DNA of 13,081 nt from the NCBI GenBank assembly GCA_030450655.1, contig JAKDIE010000013.1, forward strand, positions 1 to 13,081, given 5' to 3'. The stretch comes from Ruaniaceae bacterium (GTDB lineage: Bacteria > Actinomycetota > Actinomycetes > Actinomycetales > Actinomycetaceae). The notes under the pieces were generated by a model. It was not told where the DNA came from, ran no database searches, and worked only from the letters and a program-made list of their open reading frames with translations. Positions 7,268 through 13,081 of this stretch are shown one piece after another (position 1 is the stretch's first letter; the number at the start of each line of letters is the position of its first letter). Both the position numbers and the translations under genes were made by a program.

Positions 7268-7326
7268 ATCCTGTGCCTGGATCCCGCGACTGCGCGCGGG
7301 ATGACGAAGGTTGGTCGGCACAGGAT
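7268..7326 (+). other. Outer inverted repeat enclosing palindromic copy 3
   Basis: A perfect 10-bp inverted repeat (ATCCTGTGCC at 7268-7277 and GGCACAGGAT at 7317-7326) brackets the copy 3 hairpin. The result is a nested, cruciform-capable 59-bp element. The right side of the inner stem has 14 unpaired bases against 3 on the left. The remaining ~105 nt before the next gene hold only fragments resembling the repeat (GATCCTG at 7365, GGACGAAGG at 7351) and a weak TAGGCT (7392-7397) that could be a -10 box. Confidence 0.6.
7276..7311 (-). repeat. Intergenic palindromic repeat, copy 3 (inverted, diverged)
   Basis: Read on the minus strand this is ACCTTCGTC, arm ATCCCGCG, 6-nt loop CGCAGT, arm CGCGGGAT and flank CCAGG, the same order as copy 2. 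The stem differs from copy 2 at two base pairs, and both partners have changed each time (G-C to A-T at pair 1, T-A to C-G at pair 5). Pairing is therefore retained in both copies. Confidence 0.7.
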
Positions 7327-7430
7327 AGCGAGGAGTGATTGACCGCAGAAGGACGAAGGGGCCCGATCCTGGGATGAGGCGGGGTGCAATGTAGGCTGGC
7401 GGAGGTTTAGTTGGTTCAGGGATAACCGTG

Positions 7431-9554
7431 ATGGCACGCAAAATGTGGAGGCCGTTCACACGGGCGTGGCGAGGTCACCTCTGCGCGCTCGGGCTGCTGG
7501 TTGCTCTCACGTCGCTGCTCGTCTCGCTCGCGCTCGGCGCGGGCGCCGTGGGTGCGGTCACGGCGATTCGCGATGCCACGTCACCCATCGCGGAGCAGCC
7601 CACCTACATCGTCGTCACGCGCCTCGCCGCGGACCCCGATCTGCAGGACGCTCAGGTGCGTGCGGTGATCGATGACGAACTCTCGGTTCCATTCACGGTG
7701 GAACGTTCCGAGATTGCGTCTCCAGGAGATACCGCGTTCGCCCAATGGGAGGTTGAGATCCCTGCGGTCAACCCCGAGGACGTGGCCGCACTCGTCGATG
7801 CGGGAGACCGGATCCGGCTGGCACTGCGGGACACCAGCGCAGTCGTTCGCGGCATCCAGGTGGACGACGCTTTGACTCCACAACTTGCCCCCATTGCAGA
7901 GACGCTCCCGAGTCTTCGAAACCTCACCCTCATTCCCTCCGTGCTGCTCTTCCTGATTGGGATGGTCCTGGTTGTCCAGGTGGCCGTGACTCTGCCGCGT
8001 TCACGCAGCGACGCTCTGCGCATCATGGATGCGCGCGGCGCCTCACGCCCACACATCGCACTGCACGCGGCCGCAGAGGCGCTGGTAGCAGGCGGAGGCG
8101 GCGCGATCATTGGGGTGGTGCTGGCACGCCTCGCTCTGCAACCGTGGGGTGGCGGGCCGCTGGTTCTGCAGGCTGCTGGCGGGACCGCGTTCGTTCTCGC
8201 TCTCGCGGTGGCATCGGCGATCGATTCCGTTCGGGCCTCGCATCGGGCTCGCCGGGATGTGCGCCTCACAAAGGCGGCACTCCTCCTCGTTGTTGCCGTC
8301 CTGACGGCCGCAACGATGTGGCGTCTGCTGCGCTCAGGGGTCGACGCGATCTCGGCCCCAGCGCTAGGTCTCGCCACGCTCACCGGTGTGCTCATCTCCC
8401 TCGTCATCGTGACGCCTCTCGGTGGCGCGCTCGCTGGCGTATCTTCGCGCACGCGTGGCCTCATCCTTCCGCTGTCCTTCCGGCGTGCCGCGCGACGCCA
8501 GGCAGCGAGTGCTCCGGCGGCTCTGCTGGTGGCGCTCGCGGTGGCGAGCGTGATGCTCGCGGCGGGCTTCGGTGGTACTGAGCGGGCAGTACGTGAACAG
8601 GACATCGCCCTCGAGCGCGGATCCGACCTGCACGTGCAACTCCCAGCGCAGATCGCCGGGCAGCCAAGCACGCCGATTACCCCGTTCGCAGAGATCGACG
8701 GCGCTGCGGGGGCGATCGGCGTGAGGGTAGCGACCGGGGCAATCGACATGATTCCCACCACCGTGGTCATCGTTCCGGCGGAGGGCGCGGGTGCCGTGCT
8801 CGGGGTGGAGGTGGAGCAACTCGTGCAGATCGATACGGGCTCCGTGCCCGCGATCGCAAGTCCCGCCGTCGTCGATCTGCTCGCCCTCGAGTTGGGGGAC
8901 ACCTTTGGGGTCACGCTCGATGGGCCAACATCGAATGCTGAACTGGTAGGGATCTCGTCCGAGATCCCGGCCGCCGGGGGAGCTATGGCGATCATGGTGG
9001 ACCAGTCCCGGCTCTCAGAGTACCTCCGCGCGCAGGGAGTGGAGCCGTACGGCGCGTCTGAGGTGTGGATCGCGCTCGATGGAACGCGCGAGGCTGGCGC
9101 AGTGGCACAGGATGCGCTCGCTCTCGAGCCGGGGGCTACCTTGGTGGAGACTCAACCGAATCGCACGATCGCGGCTGGTACCATGCGGCTCGCGTTCTGG
9201 GCCGTGGCGGGCGCCGCTATCGGGCTCGCGCTTGTGGGAGTGGCGTCGCTGCGTCTCTCGGTATCCGGCGTGCAGGCGCGCGAGGACCTCGCGCTGCGTT
9301 CGCTCGGCATGGGGGCTCGCGCGATTCGCACCGCCCAACGCGTGGAGCTCTACGCCCGCGCCATCCCCGCCGCGGTTGGTGGTGCCCTCGTGGGAGGTGC
9401 TCTTGCCGCATACGTGCTTCCTGTGCTGGTGGCGCTCGCCTCTGGGAGCGCGCGCCAACCGGTTCTCGCCTTCGAGGCTCTCCCCCTTGCGGTGGGGATT
9501 GGCGCTCTGGCCCTGGTTCTTGTGGTCGCCGCCCATCTGGGGAGGCGGCCGTGA
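7431..9554 (+). CDS. FtsX/MacB-type ABC transporter permease, first of a pair
   Basis: A 707-residue membrane protein with two FtsX-type permease units and about ten membrane segments. Segment 1 is at about 17-40, followed by an extracytoplasmic region of about 125 residues. Segments 2-7 lie between about 167 and 385. A second extracytoplasmic domain covers about 385-584, and three C-terminal segments follow. Cytoplasmic coupling regions such as DALRIMDARGASRPHIAL and DLALRSLGMGARAIR match the usual (L)R..GA pattern of FtsX domains. Such permeases do not form an import channel; relatives extract or export lipids, lipoproteins or antimicrobials, or transmit mechanical force. ATG 7431 lies 8 nt after AGGGA; the adjacent GTG at 7428 is equally possible and adds one residue. 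The stop overlaps the next start by 4 nt. The substrate is unknown. It lies downstream of a repeat cluster and is probably an operon separate from the importer. Confidence 0.88.
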   Translation: MARKMWRPFTRAWRGHLCALGLLVALTSLLVSLALGAGAVGAVTAIRDATSPIAEQPTYIVVTRLAADPDLQDAQVRAVIDDELSVPFTVERSEIASPGDTAFAQWEVEIPAVNPEDVAALVDAGDRIRLALRDTSAVVRGIQVDDALTPQLAPIAETLPSLRNLTLIPSVLLFLIGMVLVVQVAVTLPRSRSDALRIMDARGASRPHIALHAAAEALVAGGGGAIIGVVLARLALQPWGGGPLVLQAAGGTAFVLALAVASAIDSVRASHRARRDVRLTKAALLLVVAVLTAATMWRLLRSGVDAISAPALGLATLTGVLISLVIVTPLGGALAGVSSRTRGLILPLSFRRAARRQAASAPAALLVALAVASVMLAAGFGGTERAVREQDIALERGSDLHVQLPAQIAGQPSTPITPFAEIDGAAGAIGVRVATGAIDMIPTTVVIVPAEGAGAVLGVEVEQLVQIDTGSVPAIASPAVVDLLALELGDTFGVTLDGPTSNAELVGISSEIPAAGGAMAIMVDQSRLSEYLRAQGVEPYGASEVWIALDGTREAGAVAQDALALEPGATLVETQPNRTIAAGTMRLAFWAVAGAAIGLALVGVASLRLSVSGVQAREDLALRSLGMGARAIRTAQRVELYARAIPAAVGGALVGGALAAYVLPVLVALASGSARQPVLAFEALPLAVGIGALALVLVVAAHLGRRP
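9539..9545 (+). promoter_or_regulatory. Ribosome binding site deciding a GTG start at 9551
   Basis: GGGGAGG ends 5 nt before GTG 9551, inside the last codons of the preceding permease. It supports a start at 9551 with a 4-nt GTGA overlap. It argues against starting in the long open stretch that reaches back to 9065 within the preceding gene. Confidence 0.75.
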
Positions 9555-12205
9555 GATTCGCTCTGCACCACATGCGCCGCCAGTTGGCTGCGGATCCCTT
9601 TGCGATCGTCGCGCTGGTGCTCGTTGTTACGCTCGCCTCACTCCTGACCACAGCCGTGCTGCGGCTCCTGAACGACGCCGAGACTCGGCAAGGACAGTAC
9701 GATCTCGCCGCGGCCAGCGTGTGGAAACGCGAGCCGAGCGCCAAGATCGTTCCGGCGTGGCCACTCCTCATGCCGCCCATCGATGAGAGTGGAACCCCGG
9801 AGGACTCGGACTTCGAGCCGCTCTACGAATCGATGCTCCAGGTACGCGAAGGCCTGCCAGCGCCGTACCGCTCGTTCCTCGTGGATCAGTGGGCGGTGAC
9901 CGAATACTCGACCGGTGTCTCCTTTCCCGAAGAGAACATGGCGATCAGGAATCAGACCCTGGTGCTGCGCACGGATCCGCGCTTTGCGGAGGTCGCCGAG
10001 ATTGTGGAGGGAGGATGGCCGCAGTCTCGACCATCGCAGTGGGGACGCCAGGTCATCGGGTCCGGACGCTCGGACGTGCCCGCGGCGGCTCTGACGCCAA
10101 TTGATGTGATCATCCATGCGGACGCCGCAGAGCTCATCGAGTGGGAGGTTGGCGAGGAGTTCTCGGGCTTCCGCCTCGCGGGCACCTACCGGCCGAAGGA
10201 TCCTCAAGATCCGTATTGGGGGCACGTCTCTGTTGCCGCCGAGCCGCATTTCCGCGTGGACATGGACCGTGGCGCGATGATTGACTACTCCGCCTACCTC
10301 CACCCAAGTTGGGGCGCGATGGTTCCCGATTTCGCGTTCGGCGGTTCGATCAACCCGGCGGGTTCCACGGCGCTTCTCTGGTACTCGATGGACGAGTCCC
10401 CACTCGAAGGCGGAGAGATGCCGCTCCTCGCCGCGCAGTCTCGGGCGTTCTCGAACCAGCTCACCGTCCTCTCGAACGGCACGGATGAGACGCAGACTCG
10501 TTTCGTCTCCGAGATGGCGGACGTCCTGGAACACTCCGTAGAGCGGATCGGTGTGGTCCGTGCGGTGCTGGCGCTCATCGCCGTCGGGCCCCTGGCAATC
10601 CTTCTTGCGGTGCTAGCCCTGGGTGTGAGGCTCATCGTGGATCGCCGCTCGAAGGCAACGGCGCAACTCGCCGCGCGGGGTGCCTCCACGGCCCAGATCG
10701 TGATCCCAGCGGTGGTGGAGGGACTTCTCGTGGCGATCCCGGCCGCAGCCACGGGAGTTGCCCTGGCGTGCCTGGTGACTCCTGGCCGGTGGACCCTCGC
10801 ATACGCGGTGCCTGCCCTGATTCTGGGGCTCGCACCCGCCGGCATGCTCGCCATTGCGACCCGCAGCGCAGCCCGTGGGACGGTGGGGCGCGGCGATCTC
10901 GGCGGCCGTGCGGGGCGCTGGAGGATCGTCGCCGAGATCCTCATCCTCCTGATTGCCGCGCTCTCGCTGGCCTCGATGTTCGCCGGAACAAGTGCGCTTG
11001 GGCAGCTCGTGGCACCGATTGGGACGACGGCGGCGGTACTCGTCCTCGCACTGAGGATCTACCCGCTCCCTGTGGCCCTCGCCGAACGGGTCGCCGCGCG
11101 TGGTGCTGGCGCCGCACATTTCGTGGGCCTGGCAAGAGCGCGCCGATCACCCTCTGGCGGCCTCGTTCCGGTGATCGCCCTCGTGGCTGGCGTGAGCGCG
11201 GCCCTCCTCTCCACTGTTCTGTGGAGCACCGTGAACGCCGGAGCCCAAGAAACGGTGTGGCAACAGGTGGGGGCGCCCGTGCGCGCCTCCGGCCCCGTGA
11301 TCGAGCCGTCTGAACTCGAGGAATTTGAGGGCATCGACCGCGTGGCAGGCATCGCCAACATCGGATCCGTCAGCATGGGGCGCGGACGCACGCAGCTCAT
11401 CGCCGTCGATGTTGACGCGCTGAACGAGATTCAGCGAGACGCCCACGGCATCGATCGCGTGGCACTGGATGAACGGACCGACGGCGCCGTCCCCATCCTC
11501 GTCACGGCAAGAACCGGACTCGCTGTGGGAGAGTCCACGACGCTCGGGGGAGTGCCCGCCGTTGTCGCCGGGACGATCGAGCGCCTCGGTGGCATGAGCC
11601 TCCAGGAATCCTCGGTTGTGGTGGACCGGCACACCTGGAGCGACGCCTCCGGCACGTCCGCGTGGGCGCGGATCGCGTTGATCGATGGCGAGGAGTCAGC
11701 GGTCCGTGCGGCTCTGCCGAACGCACTCGTCGAGACACCTGCCAGCACTGGCGCGGACTTTGTTGCCTCGCCGCTCGGCCAGGCGATGAGGCTTTCGCTC
11801 ATCGCGGGTCTCGGCGTTGCGGCGGCACTGATCGCGCTCACGGTGTTCCTGATGCAACTCCTGGACGCCCCGGCCCGCACACGCGTCACGGCAGTGCTGC
11901 GGACGATGGGCGCGTACCCACGCGAGGTGCGGGCCACCACCGCCGCCTCGATGCTGCCCACCGTGCTGATCTCGCTGATTACGGGGCTCGTGGCCGGCCT
12001 CGGCCTGCCGTGGCTCCTAACCGCCTCGGCAGATCTGCGGCCGCTGACCGGCTCCGAGTTCCAGCCGAGTCCCACCTATGACCCGCTGCTACTCGGCGCC
12101 GTGATCGTTGGCATCGCATGCGTGCTGGCGCTCGCCGTCTGGTGGGCCGCCCATCTTGCTGGAAAGGCGTCTCTGGCGCGCGAACTGAGGAGCGTGGAAC
12201 GTTGA
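9551..12205 (+). CDS. FtsX/MacB-type ABC transporter permease, second of a pair
   Basis: An 884-residue partner of the upstream permease with the same duplicated plan but larger ectodomains. Membrane segment 1 is at about 17-40. An extracytoplasmic domain of about 290 residues (42-332) is rich in Trp, Tyr and Pro and holds motifs such as DPYWGHVSV. Six segments follow (about 335-561), then a second ectodomain (about 562-744) and three C-terminal segments. The cytoplasmic repeats KATAQLAARGASTAQIVI and RTRVTAVLRTMGAYPREV are the two FtsX coupling regions. It starts at GTG in a GTGA overlap with the previous stop and ends in a TTGA overlap with the ATPase gene, so all three proteins are probably made together. 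I infer a heteromer of the two permeases with an ATPase dimer. The function of the large ectodomains is not recognisable from sequence. Confidence 0.88.
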   Translation: MRFALHHMRRQLAADPFAIVALVLVVTLASLLTTAVLRLLNDAETRQGQYDLAAASVWKREPSAKIVPAWPLLMPPIDESGTPEDSDFEPLYESMLQVREGLPAPYRSFLVDQWAVTEYSTGVSFPEENMAIRNQTLVLRTDPRFAEVAEIVEGGWPQSRPSQWGRQVIGSGRSDVPAAALTPIDVIIHADAAELIEWEVGEEFSGFRLAGTYRPKDPQDPYWGHVSVAAEPHFRVDMDRGAMIDYSAYLHPSWGAMVPDFAFGGSINPAGSTALLWYSMDESPLEGGEMPLLAAQSRAFSNQLTVLSNGTDETQTRFVSEMADVLEHSVERIGVVRAVLALIAVGPLAILLAVLALGVRLIVDRRSKATAQLAARGASTAQIVIPAVVEGLLVAIPAAATGVALACLVTPGRWTLAYAVPALILGLAPAGMLAIATRSAARGTVGRGDLGGRAGRWRIVAEILILLIAALSLASMFAGTSALGQLVAPIGTTAAVLVLALRIYPLPVALAERVAARGAGAAHFVGLARARRSPSGGLVPVIALVAGVSAALLSTVLWSTVNAGAQETVWQQVGAPVRASGPVIEPSELEEFEGIDRVAGIANIGSVSMGRGRTQLIAVDVDALNEIQRDAHGIDRVALDERTDGAVPILVTARTGLAVGESTTLGGVPAVVAGTIERLGGMSLQESSVVVDRHTWSDASGTSAWARIALIDGEESAVRAALPNALVETPASTGADFVASPLGQAMRLSLIAGLGVAAALIALTVFLMQLLDAPARTRVTAVLRTMGAYPREVRATTAASMLPTVLISLITGLVAGLGLPWLLTASADLRPLTGSEFQPSPTYDPLLLGAVIVGIACVLALAVWWAAHLAGKASLARELRSVER
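12187..12192 (+). promoter_or_regulatory. Ribosome binding site for a TTG-started ATPase gene
   Basis: GAGGAG lies 9 nt before TTG 12202, within the end of the upstream permease gene. It supports the rare TTG start, which overlaps the TGA stop (TTGA). No ATG or GTG lies close enough in this frame to give a complete nucleotide-binding domain. Confidence 0.65.
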
Positions 12206-13081
12206 CCACACCGGACATCCTGTGCGAGGACCTGGTACGTATCTACAACACCGAAGGCGTGGAGGTGCAGGCGTTGCAAGGCCTGAACCTGCGCGTGGAC
12301 CCCGGCGAGATCGTGGCCATCGTGGGCGCCTCCGGCTCGGGAAAGTCCACCCTGCTCTCGATCCTCTCGGGACTCGATCGGCCCACCGGCGGCCGCGCCA
12401 TCGTGGCGGATTACGATCTCGCGACCCTCTCGGGCACCCAACGCCTCATCTTCCAGCGCACCCAGGTGGGATTCGTGTGGCAGCAGACCTCACAGAACCT
12501 GCTGCCGTACCTCACCGCCGTCGAGAACGTCGAGGTTCCGATGGCGCTGGCGAGCCGTGGTGGGCCCGACGGCGAACCCCGGCGCGAGCATGCGCTCTCA
12601 CTCCTTGACGCACTCGGGATTGAGGACTTCGCAGATCGCATGCCGAATGAGCTCTCCGGTGGCCAGCAACAGCGGGTCGCCACCGCCGTCGCCCTTGCGA
12701 ACACGCCCCGGGTGTTGCTTGCGGACGAGCCGACGGGCGCACTCGACCAGGCCACGTCCGAGGACCTGCTTGAGTTGATGCGCGCCACCTCCGAGGCGCT
12801 CGGCGTCACGATGCTCGTGGTGACGCACGATCCCACCGTCTCAGAGCACGTGCGGCGCACGATCCAGATCCGGGATGGCCGCACCTCCACGGAGACCATT
12901 CGGCGCGCCGGTGCGAACGGGGACGTGACGGATGCCGAAGAGTTCACCGTGATCGATCGGGCGGGGCGGCTGCAGTTGCCCGAGCACTTCACGGCCGATC
13001 TCGGGCTGAAGGAACGCGTGCGCCTCGCGCTCGCGGCAGACCACGCCCAAATCTTCCCGGAGCGCCCGCTCACCCGGCGCG
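12202..13081 (+). CDS. ABC transporter ATP-binding protein (MacB/LolD-like) with AbrB-like tail; 3' end outside window
   Basis: This is the cytoplasmic ATPase of the FtsX-type system; 293 residues are visible and the frame is open at the right edge. Motifs in order: Walker A GASGSGKS (42-49), Q-loop FVWQQ (91-95), signature LSGGQQQR (151-158), Walker B with LADEPTGALD (catalytic Glu at about 176) and switch His (209, in VVTHDP). These match the MacB/LolD group and predict an active ATPase. A normal family member would end near residue 225-235. Here a linker (about 232-248) leads to a further segment, VIDRAGRLQLPEHF then DLGLKERVRLAL (250-277), ending IFPERP. Its pattern resembles the AbrB/SpoVT swapped-hairpin fold (D..GR..(I/L)P....LGL...V.L). 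The start is TTG in a 4-nt overlap with the permease stop, with GAGGAG 9 nt upstream. Confidence 0.92.
   Translation, partial: MTTPDILCEDLVRIYNTEGVEVQALQGLNLRVDPGEIVAIVGASGSGKSTLLSILSGLDRPTGGRAIVADYDLATLSGTQRLIFQRTQVGFVWQQTSQNLLPYLTAVENVEVPMALASRGGPDGEPRREHALSLLDALGIEDFADRMPNELSGGQQQRVATAVALANTPRVLLADEPTGALDQATSEDLLELMRATSEALGVTMLVVTHDPTVSEHVRRTIQIRDGRTSTETIRRAGANGDVTDAEEFTVIDRAGRLQLPEHFTADLGLKERVRLALAADHAQIFPERPLTRR

Noticed and set aside
7339..7344. TTGACC as a -35 box for the FtsX operon.
   Set aside because: No acceptable -10 sequence lies 16-18 nt downstream; the only TAnnnT-like hexamer (7392-7397) is much too far away.
7652..8995. A 447-codon minus-strand open frame opposite the first FtsX permease.
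   Set aside because: It is dominated by Ser, Ala, Arg and Thr with no motif; the + strand frame has clear membrane segments and FtsX coupling regions.
9065..9550. A 162-codon N-terminal extension of the second FtsX permease.
   Set aside because: It lies entirely within the preceding permease gene, is Arg/Gly/Ser-rich and low in complexity, and a strong Shine-Dalgarno sequence plus a membrane segment support GTG 9551.
12949..13032. A stand-alone AbrB-type antitoxin or regulator gene.
   Set aside because: The AbrB-like segment is in the same frame as the ATPase, with no stop, start codon or ribosome site between them, so it is part of one protein.

Overview
The window looks like chromosomal DNA of a high-GC Gram-positive bacterium (Actinomycetota). 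The evidence is GC-rich third codon positions, frequent GTG and TTG starts, a lipobox on the substrate-binding protein, and translationally coupled ATP-binding cassette (ABC) transporter operons. I cannot name a genus from sequence alone. All genes lie on the + strand.

Layout. (1) 2-538 is the 3' end of a membrane-bound, ion-pumping pyrophosphatase gene (hppA). (2) 695-7150 is a complete peptide/nickel-type ABC importer. It holds a lipoprotein substrate-binding protein, a 16-bp hairpin terminator or attenuator, a 193-nt gap with two TCACGTGA palindromes, two inner-membrane permeases and a single-chain double ATPase. The first permease is unusually large: about six extra membrane segments sit inside a DppB-type core. 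(3) 7151-7430 is an intergenic region filled by a small palindromic repeat family: a collapsed copy, an intact copy and an inverted copy whose stem differs by paired, compensating substitutions. (4) 7431 to the window end is a second ABC system of the FtsX/MacB type. It has two permeases of about ten membrane segments with large extracytoplasmic domains, followed by an ATPase that starts at TTG and runs off the edge. The ATPase carries a C-terminal extension resembling an AbrB/SpoVT swapped-hairpin domain.

How they work together. In the importer, the lipoprotein would capture a peptide-like solute outside the membrane, the two permeases form the channel and the fused ATPase drives uptake. The hairpin after the binding-protein gene should favour more binding protein than membrane complex. 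In the second system the three genes overlap by 4 nt (GTGA, TTGA), which suggests coupled translation of a heteromeric complex. Its substrate is unknown. FtsX/MacB-type systems usually export or extract lipids, lipoproteins or antimicrobial compounds, or transmit mechanical signals, rather than import.

The items most worth following up are the ATPase tail, the palindromic repeat family, the enlarged permease and the twin palindromes upstream of the permease genes.
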